This document shows positions 26,397 through 34,324 of a stretch of 49,983 nt of DNA, piece by piece. How positions within the stretch are numbered: the stretch's first letter is position 1; each line of letters begins with the position of its first letter. The DNA lies in the NCBI GenBank assembly GCA_002894665.1, contig NCRB01000018.1:1-49983 (forward strand), written 5' to 3'. The notes under the pieces were generated by a model, which was not told the DNA's origin, did not search any database, and saw nothing but the letters and a program-made list of their open reading frames with translations. Source of the stretch: Salinivenus iranica (GTDB taxonomy: Bacteria > Bacteroidota > Rhodothermia > Rhodothermales > Salinibacteraceae). The position numbers and the translations under genes were made by a program.

Positions 26397-27206
26397 ATGC
26401 CCGGACGCGTCCCGTTTCGCCCCAAGCAAAGCCTCGGCCAGAACTTTCTGCAGGACCCGAACATGGCCGAAAAGATTGTGCGCACCCTGCAGGCGCCGAC
26501 CGATGCGCACGTCGTGGAGGTGGGGGCGGGGACGGGCGAGCTCACCGGCCTGTTGGCCGAGCGATACGAGTGCCTGACGGCCATCGAGATTGATGAGCGG
26601 GCCGTCGAGGTCCTCCGGCAGAAGCATCCGGGGCTCGACGTGCGGGCGACGGACGTGCGCACCGTCGACTGGGCCGCCCTCGCGACCGACACGGGCGGGC
26701 CGGTCCATGTCATCAGCAACACGCCGTATCACCTGACGACGGAAATCCTTTTTGCCCTACTTGAGAACCGGGCGCACGTCGCGGAGGCGGTGCTGACCAT
26801 GCAGGAGGCCGTGGCGGAGCGGCTGGTGGCCGAGCCGCGAACCAAGGGCTACGGGGTGCTGAGCGTGCTTCTTCAGCTCTTCGCGGCGCCCACGCTGGCG
26901 TTCTCGGTGCCCCCGCAGGTGTTTTCGCCGCAGCCCGATGTGTCCAGCGCCGTGGTGCGGGTCACGTTCGGGGAGGAGGCGGCGCCCGCCGACCTGACCC
27001 TCGACGACGTGCGGCCCTACGTGCGGGCGGCCTTTGGGCAACGACGCAAGATGCTGCGCAACAGCCTGAGCGCCTGGGTGAAAGACCAGGGCGTGGATCT
27101 GCCGCACGACTGGAACCGCAAGCGCGCCGAGGCGCTCACCCCGGAGAACTTCGCTGAGGTTGCCCGACACCTCAACGCCCGAACCGAGCCGGTCGACCCT
27201 TCGTAG
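26397..27206 (+). CDS. rsmA: 16S rRNA (adenine1518-N6/adenine1519-N6)-dimethyltransferase
   Basis: 269 aa. KsgA/RsmA dimethylates two adjacent adenosines in the 3' hairpin of 16S rRNA during small-subunit maturation, using SAM. Seen: QSLGQNFLQD at 11-20, SAM motif EVGAGTGELTG at 41-51, acidic motif IEIDE, catalytic motif NTPY at 108-111 (NLPY in many homologues), and a C-terminal helical domain with FGQRRKMLRNSL. The ATG at 26397 is supported by immediate homology; the in-frame ATG at 26271 would overlap the VWA gene. MgtE follows after 64 bp. Confidence 0.94.
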   Translation: MPGRVPFRPKQSLGQNFLQDPNMAEKIVRTLQAPTDAHVVEVGAGTGELTGLLAERYECLTAIEIDERAVEVLRQKHPGLDVRATDVRTVDWAALATDTGGPVHVISNTPYHLTTEILFALLENRAHVAEAVLTMQEAVAERLVAEPRTKGYGVLSVLLQLFAAPTLAFSVPPQVFSPQPDVSSAVVRVTFGEEAAPADLTLDDVRPYVRAAFGQRRKMLRNSLSAWVKDQGVDLPHDWNRKRAEALTPENFAEVARHLNARTEPVDPS

Positions 27207-27270
27207 CGAACACGCGGAGGGCACCGTCTGCCCCCTGTTCGCCGCCCGTTTCACTGCGTCCCGCGTACGC

Positions 27271-28680
27271 ATGCCGGAGTCGTCTGCTGAGTCTCCTCGT
27301 CCCCCGCCCGTGCCCCCCGAACGTCGGCCGGGCGGGGCCCTGGAGCTGGATGAGTCCGTCGTCGATGACATCATCACCCTCCTGGCGGAGGGACAGCGCG
27401 GCATGGTGCTCAACCTGATGGCCGACCTGCACCCGGCCGACGTGGCGCTGATCCTGCGCCGCCTGCCGACCGAGAAGGCCCACCGTCTCTTTCAGTGGCT
27501 TCCGCCCGTTCAGGCGAGCGAGACCCTGGCGGAGATCGACGATGTGCTCCGGAATGCGCTCCTCAAGGGGCTGCCCGAGGCCATGCTCACGGCCCTGCTC
27601 GACGCCCTCGACACGGACGACGCCGTGGACGTGCTGGCGGACCTCCCCGACGAGGTGGCCCTGCAGGTGCTTCCGGACCTGGAGGACACGGCCGACCTCG
27701 CCGAGCTCCTGGAGTACGGCGAGGAGACCGCCGGGGGCCTCATGGCGCGGGAGTATGTGGCCATCGCCCCGGACGCCACCCTCCAGGAAGCCACCGACGC
27801 GGTCCGCCGCTACGCCGACGACATCGACGAGATCTACACCGCCTACGTGGTGGACGACGACGGGGTGCTGGTCGGCGTGGTGTCGCTCAAGCAGCTGCTC
27901 CTGTCCTCGGCCACCGTGCCGGTGCGCGACATCATGGAGACCGACTTCGTATCGGTGTCCCTCGCGGTGGACCAGGAGGAGGTGGGACAGCTCGTGCAGC
28001 GTTACGACCTGGTGTCGCTCCCCGTCGTCGACGACGCGGGGCGCATGATGGGGCGCATCACGATCGACGACGTGGTGGACGTGATTCGGGACGAGGCCGA
28101 AGAGGACATGCAGTTGATGAGCGGCCTCACCGGGGACGAGGAGACGGCCGACACAGTGGTGAACGTGAGTCGGGGGCGACTGCCCTGGCTCATCGTCGGG
28201 CTCGTCGGGTCGGGGCTCTCGGGCACCGTCATCGGGGCCTTCGAAGCCACGCTGGAGCAGGCCGTGGTCCTCGCCACCTTCATCCCGATCGTGACGGCCA
28301 TGGGGGGCAACGCGGCGGTGCAGAGCGCCGCGATCGCGGTGCAGGGACTGGGCTCCGGCGAGTTGTGGGTGACCGATGCCTTCGTCCGGATTGGAAAGGA
28401 GATTGCCGTGGCGTTCCTGAACGGGCTGGTGGTGGCCGCCCTCCTCTGCGCCACCGTCGCCGCGCTGGGCATGGGCAACGTGGGCATGCTCGTGTCCACG
28501 CTCGGCCTCACGATGCTGTGCGTGAGCCTGGTGGCGACCACCAATGGCGCCCTCATCCCGTTCCTGCTCACGTGGCTGGGCATCGACCCGGCCAGTGCCA
28601 TGGGGCCCTTCGTTACCACGCTCAACGACATCCTGGGCCTGGCGATCTACTTCTTCATCGCCACGACGCTCTACCTCTAG
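27271..28680 (+). CDS. mgtE: Magnesium transporter MgtE
   Basis: 469 aa. N-terminal helical MgtE_N superhelix (about 30-140) with the expected acidic surface, two CBS domains (about 150-270), a connecting helix, and five TM segments (about 305-468) including ATFIPIVTAMGGNAAVQSA, the conserved pore helix region. Transports Mg2+ across the inner membrane, gated by Mg2+ binding between the MgtE_N and CBS domains. The start at 27271 (MPESSAES) leaves a short Pro-rich tail; the frame is open further upstream into rsmA but without homology. Convergent with the DUF1499 gene, their two stop codons sharing one CTAG. Confidence 0.93.
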   Translation: MPESSAESPRPPPVPPERRPGGALELDESVVDDIITLLAEGQRGMVLNLMADLHPADVALILRRLPTEKAHRLFQWLPPVQASETLAEIDDVLRNALLKGLPEAMLTALLDALDTDDAVDVLADLPDEVALQVLPDLEDTADLAELLEYGEETAGGLMAREYVAIAPDATLQEATDAVRRYADDIDEIYTAYVVDDDGVLVGVVSLKQLLLSSATVPVRDIMETDFVSVSLAVDQEEVGQLVQRYDLVSLPVVDDAGRMMGRITIDDVVDVIRDEAEEDMQLMSGLTGDEETADTVVNVSRGRLPWLIVGLVGSGLSGTVIGAFEATLEQAVVLATFIPIVTAMGGNAAVQSAAIAVQGLGSGELWVTDAFVRIGKEIAVAFLNGLVVAALLCATVAALGMGNVGMLVSTLGLTMLCVSLVATTNGALIPFLLTWLGIDPASAMGPFVTTLNDILGLAIYFFIATTLYL

Positions 28681-29138
28681 TCCGACCGGGCGTCGAGGGC
28701 CTCGTCTACGGCGCGGAAAAACCGGTCGACCCGCCGGCGATTCACGCCCAGGTCGCTGTGCCCGACCCGACTGGCGCTGCGCACGTGCAGGGTGCTTTCG
28801 TCGTCCGTCGACTCTACCGCCACGTCCACGTCGTCCTTGAACACAAACGCCACGCGGTACACCGCCGCGGCGCGCCGGGCCTCCGGCTGCACCTGAAGCT
28901 CGACGGGGCCGAGCGCGTCCAGGGCCCGCTGGGCCGCCGCGAAGAGGGTGGGGGCGTCCACCGGGTAGGGGCGGGCCGTCCGCTCACAATTGGGAGAGTC
29001 GGGACACGGGGGGAGAGGCGAGTCGGACGGGGCGGATCGCTTCACGGACGACGACGAACAGGCAAAAAGGACAACCGAAAGCAGAAGAAGCCCCCCGAGA
29101 CGACCGATCGCCCGGGGAGCCGGGCACGAGAGGGTCAT
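28677..29138 (-). CDS. DUF1499-family lipoprotein
   Basis: 153 aa. The N-terminus has a hydrophobic stretch ending in VVLFAC, a lipobox-like site (Cys27). The mature part has CPDSPNC near 45-51 and an AVYRVAFVFKDDVDVAVE core followed by RSASRVGHSDLGVNRRRV, the conserved segments of DUF1499. Function of the family is unknown. Its ATG directly follows the ccmE stop (TAAATG), so it is the last gene of the ccm operon and may be translationally coupled. The stop overlaps that of mgtE in a CTAG. Confidence 0.78.
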   Translation of the reverse strand: MTLSCPAPRAIGRLGGLLLLSVVLFACSSSSVKRSAPSDSPLPPCPDSPNCERTARPYPVDAPTLFAAAQRALDALGPVELQVQPEARRAAAVYRVAFVFKDDVDVAVESTDDESTLHVRSASRVGHSDLGVNRRRVDRFFRAVDEALDARSD

Positions 29139-29540
29139 TTACGACGAAGCGTCGGCCGTCTGTTGTTGGAGCCCCTTGGCCTCGTTGTATTTCGACGGGC
29201 ACTTCACGAGGATGCTTTCCGCCTCGAACGACTGGGTGCCCGCCGTTCCCTCCACGACCACCTGCTCGGCCTCCTCAAAGTTTGCGGGCTTCGGGTTTTT
29301 GTACCGCACCTTGCGCACCGTGCCCGATTCGTCGCGCATGTAGAACGTGAAGACGTTTTCCGTGCGGTCGTAGCGGGTGGGGCGGTCCTCCACCCAGGTG
29401 CCCACCACGTGGGCCCGCGCCCCGCTCTCGGACGCCTGTTCAAAATTCATGTAGCCGCCCACCTGGCTGCCGAAGTTGAAGAGCAGCAGCCCGGCAAAGC
29501 CGATCATGGCCACGAGGCCGACGAGGGTTTTGTTCTTCAT
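29139..29540 (-). CDS. ccmE: Cytochrome c maturation protein CcmE, cysteine-type
   Basis: 133 aa. N-terminal TM anchor (about 5-23) and a periplasmic OB-fold (FTFYMRDESGTVRKVRYK, VVVEGTAG). CcmE carries heme covalently between the CcmABC complex and the ligase. The canonical heme-attaching site is HxxxY; here the aligned segment is LVKCPSKYNE, i.e. C114-x-x-x-Y118. This CxxxY form is known from the variant system I* of some anaerobes and archaea. The C-terminal tail is short, as in those variants. ccmD is upstream and the DUF1499 lipoprotein immediately downstream. Confidence 0.88.
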   Translation of the reverse strand: MKNKTLVGLVAMIGFAGLLLFNFGSQVGGYMNFEQASESGARAHVVGTWVEDRPTRYDRTENVFTFYMRDESGTVRKVRYKNPKPANFEEAEQVVVEGTAGTQSFEAESILVKCPSKYNEAKGLQQQTADASS

Positions 29541-29576
29541 GGGAGGGAGAGGAGAAGCGGCTCAGTACTGGGAGAG

Positions 29577-29864
29577 TTACGCCGGGTCTTCTGGAATGTC
29601 CTGGTCAAGGCGCCGTTCCAGTGCGTCGATGCGACGATCCGTTCGGAAAAGCATCGTCACCACCCCGATCCAGATGATGAGCACCACGGCGAGGACGACG
29701 TAAATTTTGCCGTCGGGCAGCATCACGCGTTCCAGGCCCTCGGGGGGACGAGCGTCCGACTGTTCGGTCCAGGTGCTGTCGTAGGCCGCCGCTGTGTCGG
29801 GGCGGGCCTGCTGGGGGCGCAGCGACGGCGCGGCGTCCGACGAGGAAAGCGGGTGGAGGGTCAT
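29577..29864 (-). CDS. ccmD: CcmD-family small membrane protein
   Basis: 95 aa from the ATG at 29864 (a GTG at 29894 adds ten residues). One TM helix (KIYVVLAVVLIIWIGVVTML) followed by a charged helix RTDRRIDALERRLDQD, the typical CcmD pattern; the long N-terminal polar stretch is unusual, as most CcmD are 45-70 aa. CcmD helps release holo-CcmE from the CcmABC complex. Position between ccmC and ccmE supports the call more than sequence does. Confidence 0.72.
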   Translation of the reverse strand: MTLHPLSSSDAAPSLRPQQARPDTAAAYDSTWTEQSDARPPEGLERVMLPDGKIYVVLAVVLIIWIGVVTMLFRTDRRIDALERRLDQDIPEDPA

Positions 29865-29906
29865 CGTGCTCGGAAAAAAGGTCGAAGGAGGCACGAGGGG
29901 GACGGG

Positions 29907-30617
29907 CTACAGCTCCGGCTCGCGCCGCAGCCGCTTGCGAATCCAGGACAGCCGCACGCGCTGCGTGTACAGCACCCAGAACAGGCCGAGGAAGCCGAGG
30001 ACCGACGGGTAAAAGACCCACCGCATCGCCGGCGCGAGGTCCGTCTGCGTGAAGGCCGGGCTGCCCTCCCCGCCGGGGTGGAGGCTCGGGAGCTGGCGTG
30101 GGAGGATGTACAGGAGGAAGGGCATGGTGACCACGGCAAACAGGTTGTAGACCGCCGCGACCCGCCCGCGGGTGTCGGGGTCCTCCACGCTGTCGCGCAG
30201 CACAAAGTAGCCGCCGTAAATGAGGAGCAGCACCGCCGCCATGGACTGCTTCGGGTCAAAGTTCCACCACTTGCCGGAGCCCACGTACCACGTGAAGCGG
30301 GCCCACACCATGCCCGTCACGATCCCGAGCAGGCCGAAGAGGAGGGCGAGCCAGGCGGCCTCGCGGGCGCGAATGTCGCGCAGCCGATCGCCGGACTGGA
30401 GGTAGCGGAACGAGTGATACGCCGAAATCACGGTCCCCATCATCAGCGCAAACCACATGGGAACGTGGAAGTACAGGTTGCGCGCCGACTGCTCGAGGAT
30501 GTCGAGCTGGGGAATTTGGCCGAGGAAGCCGGCCACGAGTGCGCCCGACAGGAGCGCGACCACGAGGGCCCGCACCGAGCGGTACACGGTAGGAGAACCG
30601 AGGACAGAAGAAGCCAT
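29907..30617 (-). CDS. ccmC: Heme exporter/handling protein CcmC
   Basis: 236 aa from the ATG at 30617; an open extension to 30713 lacks family sequence. Six TM helices and the tryptophan-rich periplasmic segment SGKWWNFDPKQSM (WWD domain), with conserved His residues in LYFHVPMWF and AYHSF. CcmC binds heme at the outer membrane face and loads it onto CcmE. Third to last in a minus-strand operon ccmB-ccmC-ccmD-ccmE. Confidence 0.9.
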   Translation of the reverse strand: MASSVLGSPTVYRSVRALVVALLSGALVAGFLGQIPQLDILEQSARNLYFHVPMWFALMMGTVISAYHSFRYLQSGDRLRDIRAREAAWLALLFGLLGIVTGMVWARFTWYVGSGKWWNFDPKQSMAAVLLLIYGGYFVLRDSVEDPDTRGRVAAVYNLFAVVTMPFLLYILPRQLPSLHPGGEGSPAFTQTDLAPAMRWVFYPSVLGFLGLFWVLYTQRVRLSWIRKRLRREPEL

Positions 30618-30747
30618 CGCGTGGAGCCGAAACCCACGAAGTTTATTGGTGATGGACACACTCGAACCGACAGGAGCCAACGAGATTCCGGCGGGGCGTT
30701 GATTTTGCTCCAAATCCCCAGTCGGGCGTGCCGCGGGCGAGCGGGGG

Positions 30748-31416
30748 TCAGTCCGCCCACACGTAGTCGAAGAGCAGGGTGGCCGCCGAGAGGGTCGCGC
30801 CTACAAAGCCGACCAGGGTGAGCAGCTCGTCCTGCGCCTCCGTCCAGGGCAGCCCCTGAATCGCCTTTTGGGTGGCGCTCACGCTGGAGACGAGGAGGGG
30901 GGTGAGGAGGGGAAGCAGGAGCACGGGAAGCAGGGCCCCGCGGCGGGCCGCCCGGGCCACGAGGGCACCCAGAAGTGTAGTGGCGACGGCAAGCCCCAGG
31001 ACGCCCATGCCCAGCGCCGTCGCCAGAAGTCCCGGCCGGGCCACGGACACGTCGAGCAGCAACAGAAGGGCGCCGGTCGAGACTCCTCCGAGGCTGCCCA
31101 CCAGGACAAGGTTGAACAGCAGCTTGCCGGCAAACACCATGCTGGGCCGCGTATTGAGCCGAAGGAGCAGGGCGGTGCCCTGTCGTTCCTCGGCGACGAA
31201 GGAGCGCCCCAGCCCCACCGCCGCGGCAAACAGAATCACCATCCACAGGAAGGCCGACTGGACGCGCGTCGGGATCGGCTGGGGGCCGACGGCAAAGAGG
31301 ATGAGCAGGAGGGCGCCCAGGGCAAACAAAAGAAGGGCATTGAGGGCGTACCGGGTGCGCAGTTCAATGCGCAGGTCGTTCCGGAAGACAGCCCAGGCTC
31401 CGGCGAGCCAGTCCAT
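30748..31416 (-). CDS. ccmB: Heme exporter protein CcmB
   Basis: 222 aa. Six TM helices; FAAAVGLGRSFVAEERQGTALLLRL and the following KLLFNLVLVGSL are the usual CcmB signatures. It is the permease of the CcmAB ABC unit needed to release holo-CcmE. The ATG at 31416 fits; the frame remains open across the neighbouring plus-strand gene but that part is antisense. First gene of the operon. No ccmA ATPase gene precedes it: the next gene, 106 bp away, is divergent. ccmF/G/H are also not in view. Confidence 0.88.
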   Translation of the reverse strand: MDWLAGAWAVFRNDLRIELRTRYALNALLLFALGALLLILFAVGPQPIPTRVQSAFLWMVILFAAAVGLGRSFVAEERQGTALLLRLNTRPSMVFAGKLLFNLVLVGSLGGVSTGALLLLLDVSVARPGLLATALGMGVLGLAVATTLLGALVARAARRGALLPVLLLPLLTPLLVSSVSATQKAIQGLPWTEAQDELLTLVGFVGATLSAATLLFDYVWAD

Positions 31417-31521
31417 GCAAAACCGAGTGTCAGTGAAAAGAGCGCGCCGGTCCGAACATAGCGACTGGCCCGTCGATTCGCTAGCAGCGCACACTGTCCG
31501 TTTCTCGTTTCCGTTTTTCCA

Positions 31522-32499
31522 ATGACCGTCGCCTCGGATCGAATCGTGGGCGCCCTCCTGGGCACCGCCGTCGGAGATGCCCTCGGCATGCCTGTCGAAG
31601 GCCTCAGTCACCAGAACGTCCGGACCTACTATTTGGGCATTAAGGAGTATCGCGACGACGACCAGCGGGGTGACCTTTCCGCGGGGCAGTGGACCGACGA
31701 CACGCAGATGACCTTTGCTCTGGTCCGGGCCATGACGCAGACAGCGGATCCGGAGGCGTGGCCCGCCGCCGTGGCCGAGGAGTATGTGGCCCTTCGGTCG
31801 GAGGCGCGGCGGTGGGGCGAGACCACCACCGCGGCAATTGACCGGTTGGCTGACGGGAAGTCCCCGGCCGACTCGGGGAATGCGGACCGGCCCACCAATG
31901 GCGCCGCCATGCGGGCCGCCCCGCTCGGGCTGTGGTGGGCCGCCGCGAATGTGTCGCGGGCACGGGCCTTTGAGGTTGCTCGGGCCGTGCTGGGGGTGAC
32001 GCACCGGCACCCCGTGGCGCTGGTGGCCGGCTGGGGCCAGATGGCGGCGGTCCGATTCGTTCTCGGGCAGGCCCCCGATACGTTCGACCGATCGGCGTTT
32101 TGGGCGACGCTCCGGGAGGCCACGACCTGGGCCGAGGAGCACCTTGCCGCGGAGGCGCGGGTCTCCGACCGGCTGCGGACCCTCGAGGGAAACCTCGACG
32201 GGTTCCCCCTGGATTTGCGCGATCTATGTGATGGCGTCGGCGTGCGGGCGGAGGAGGCCTGGCCCTTCGCCTGCGCCATGGTGGCGCGCCGACCCCACCT
32301 GTTCGAAAACACCCTGCTCTCCGGCATCAACGTGGGCGGGGACGCCGATACCACCGGCGCCATGATGGGGGCCCTGCTGGGCGCGCTGCACGGATGGGAC
32401 GCCTTTCCGGACGAGTGGCGGGAGGGGTTGGAAGGCACTGAGCACCTGGAGGAGGAGGCACAGGCCTTCGCCGAGGTCATTCGTCCCCGTCAGTCGTAG
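31522..32499 (+). CDS. ADP-ribosylglycohydrolase family protein
   Basis: 325 aa. All-alpha DraG-type hydrolase. The binuclear Mg site is visible as TDDT at 58-61 and D274/D276/T277 in GGDADTTGAMMG, with the N-terminal GALLGTAVGDALGMP motif. Such enzymes remove ADP-ribose from proteins, nucleic acids or O-acetyl-ADP-ribose in the cytoplasm. Partner transferase not seen, so substrate is open. Divergent from ccmB; convergent with murB across a 209-bp gap containing an inverted repeat. Confidence 0.9.
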   Translation: MTVASDRIVGALLGTAVGDALGMPVEGLSHQNVRTYYLGIKEYRDDDQRGDLSAGQWTDDTQMTFALVRAMTQTADPEAWPAAVAEEYVALRSEARRWGETTTAAIDRLADGKSPADSGNADRPTNGAAMRAAPLGLWWAAANVSRARAFEVARAVLGVTHRHPVALVAGWGQMAAVRFVLGQAPDTFDRSAFWATLREATTWAEEHLAAEARVSDRLRTLEGNLDGFPLDLRDLCDGVGVRAEEAWPFACAMVARRPHLFENTLLSGINVGGDADTTGAMMGALLGALHGWDAFPDEWREGLEGTEHLEEEAQAFAEVIRPRQS

Positions 32500-32515
32500 G
32501 TCGCGGGGGGGAAGC

Positions 32516-32646
32516 ATTGCGTATTGCGTTGTACGTATTGGTAGGCAGTTTGAACCCAGCACCTGTTTTCCACCGGTCAACGGTGCTGACGACGAGGGCG
32601 TTCGAGGGTTCCCCCTGACACGAAATACGCAATACGAAATACGCAA
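32516..32646. repeat. Imperfect inverted repeat of GCGTATT-like words
   Basis: ATTGCGTATTGCGTT... (32517-32541) and its rough inverse ...AATACGCAATACGAAATACG (32621-32646) flank about 80 nt in the gap between two convergent genes. Each arm is itself a stutter of the 7-mer GCGTATT or its complement. It may serve as a bidirectional terminator or be a small dispersed palindrome. No T-tract. Confidence 0.5.
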
Positions 32647-32708
32647 CCCGCAGTACAGGGCAGACCGCGTGTACATGCTCGCATCTGTCCTCAGGAGGCG
32701 GTCTGTGT

Positions 32709-33740
32709 TCAGGAGGCACGCGCCCGCTCCTCAGCAGAAACGAGATCCGGATCCTTCGACATGTGCGTGGGGGCTGCGTCGGTAGGCGGGGCGAACTCAC
32801 CCACAAAGTCGATTTCGGTCTCCAGCCGGTAGCCAGTCTCGCGCTCGACAACCGCTCGGACGTGCTCGATGAGTGCGCAAAGATCGGCCGCCGTCGCGCC
32901 GCCCGCATTCACAAAGATGTTGGCGTGGCGGTGCGTTACCATCGCGCCTCCGATGCGGGTGCCCTTCAGGCCACAGTCGTCAATGAGGCGACCGGCTCCG
33001 ATGCCCTCAATCTTCTTGAAGATCGACCCCACGCTCGGCTCCGTGTCGAGTGGCGGGTGGCGCTCGGCCCGCCACTGCAGGTTGGCGTCCATGATCTCTC
33101 GCATCCGATCCGGGTCGCCGGGTTCAAGTTGAGAGGTCGTGGCGAGGACCACATCGTCCCGGTCGTGGAGGATGGAGTAGTCGTACCCGAAATTGAAGTA
33201 GTCGACGCCGACGGTCTTTCGCTCGCCTTCCTCAGTGAAAACATCGGCGGAGTGGACGATCTCCTCCCAAAATACGGTCCGTTCCCGGTCCGGCGGGGGG
33301 GAGAGGAAGTGAAGGTTTTGCCAGAGGGCACCGCCCACGGTCGACGGGATGCCGACGTAGTGCTCCAGCCCCGAGAAGCCGGCGGACACGGCCTGTTCGA
33401 TGAGGTCGGGATAGACGATCGCACCGCTTTCGGCCCAGAGGCGCCCCGTGTCCGAATCGAGGCGGGTGTGGCGGGCCTGATTGTGAATGACGAGCCCGCG
33501 CACGCCGCGATCGCCCACAATCACGTTTGCCCCCGTGCCCAACAAAAACGCGGGAAGGTCGTGCTCGCGGACGACGCGGAGGACTTGTGCCAGCTCGTCG
33601 GCGGACTGCACCGCCACGTACCAGTCGGCCGCGCCCCCCACGCCGAAGGTGGTGAGGGGGGCGAGGGGCACGTCTTGCTGTAGGGAGGCCGCGTCCGTGG
33701 CGGCGGCGAGGGCGCGACGACCCGCAGGGGAAAGTGGCAT
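32709..33740 (-). CDS. murB: UDP-N-acetylenolpyruvoylglucosamine reductase
   Basis: 343 aa. FAD enzyme reducing UDP-GlcNAc-enolpyruvate to UDP-MurNAc with NADPH. FAD-binding segments TTFGVGGAADW and GTGANVIVGDRG (68-79), IPSTVGGALWQN, and the catalytic-serine loop SVGSIFKK at 236-243 (S239), with the C-terminal HRHANIFVNAGGATAADL. Stand-alone copy, away from the mur cluster. The C-terminal 30 residues after EIDFVGEF are a polar extension. Upstream lies a 500-bp gap shared with the first susC operon. Confidence 0.93.
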   Translation of the reverse strand: MPLSPAGRRALAAATDAASLQQDVPLAPLTTFGVGGAADWYVAVQSADELAQVLRVVREHDLPAFLLGTGANVIVGDRGVRGLVIHNQARHTRLDSDTGRLWAESGAIVYPDLIEQAVSAGFSGLEHYVGIPSTVGGALWQNLHFLSPPPDRERTVFWEEIVHSADVFTEEGERKTVGVDYFNFGYDYSILHDRDDVVLATTSQLEPGDPDRMREIMDANLQWRAERHPPLDTEPSVGSIFKKIEGIGAGRLIDDCGLKGTRIGGAMVTHRHANIFVNAGGATAADLCALIEHVRAVVERETGYRLETEIDFVGEFAPPTDAAPTHMSKDPDLVSAEERARAS

Positions 33741-34241
33741 GACAACGATCAGTCGGATCGAGTAGGACAGGCGGGAGAGCCGGGGAGACCGCCCATAACG
33801 TTAGCGTGGATTGCTTGTACGGAGGAGGGACCGTACGCTGTTTGGGGGGGAATGTAAAGAATGTGGGGCCTTCGGGCCCGGGCGGCGTCAGTCACCGGGG
33901 ATATTAACTCAGACGCCTCAGCGATATTGGATCCCGGACGGACAGATCCAAAAAAAGAAGACCCTGTAACGTAAAGCACGCAGAAGACACATTACACAAA
34001 GGAGTACACCACCCATAGCAGATGACGCAAAAGCGGGGTTGACATAGGCGCACCCCGTCTTTATCTATGGTTTACGTGAGCTTTCGACTATATTCTCTCG
34101 AGGCTCGCACAATCGGAAGAGACCGCAGGCAGAGACGTTGTGGCGGGGCTCGTCGATTCTTGGGTTGCGTGCCTTTCTCGTCGATGCTCACAGAGGGAGC
34201 ACCATTCGTCGTTCTACAATTTACAGTCCAGAGATTTAGTC
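33741..34241. other. 501-bp intergenic region between murB and first susC
   Basis: No believable gene on either strand. It holds a C(UUCG)G-type hairpin GGGCC-TTCG-GGCCC (33866-33879), an AT-richer stretch, the susC promoter at 34039-34067 and the untranslated leader. The murB promoter should also lie here, near 33760-33850, but I cannot pick it out. Confidence 0.75.
34039..34067 (+). promoter_or_regulatory. Promoter of first susCD operon
   Basis: TTGACA at 34039-34044, exact 17-nt spacer, TATCTA at 34062-34067. The same layout with a nearly identical spacer (TAGGCGCA...GTCTT) precedes the second susC at 39452. Predicted transcript start near 34074 gives a leader of about 168 nt. Confidence 0.72.
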
Positions 34242-34324
34242 ATGAGGAGATTGCTATCAACGGTTGCCTTGGGGCTTGCGCTCCTGTTGGCGCCCAGTCT
34301 TGCGTGGGCCCAGCAGGGGACGGT
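34181..34324 (+). repeat. Leader/signal-peptide cassette, copy 1
   Basis: The last 61 nt of the leader and the first 83 nt of the gene (from ATG 34242) are nearly identical to 39598-39739. The coding part is identical including silent positions, encoding the same signal peptide MRRLLSTVALGLALLLAPSL plus the following AWAQQGT. Similarity drops sharply immediately afterwards. Confidence 0.9.

Noticed and set aside
31417..32142. Upstream in-frame extension of ccmB
   Set aside because: Antisense to the ADP-ribosylglycohydrolase gene and without recognisable protein sequence; CcmB homology begins at 31416.
32697..32725. Repeated TCAGGAGGC words near the murB stop
   Set aside because: Two imperfect copies only; no unit series and no palindrome, so probably chance.
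33866..33879. UUCG-type hairpin read as a terminator
   Set aside because: No T-tract and it lies upstream of both flanking genes' starts, so it terminates nothing obvious.
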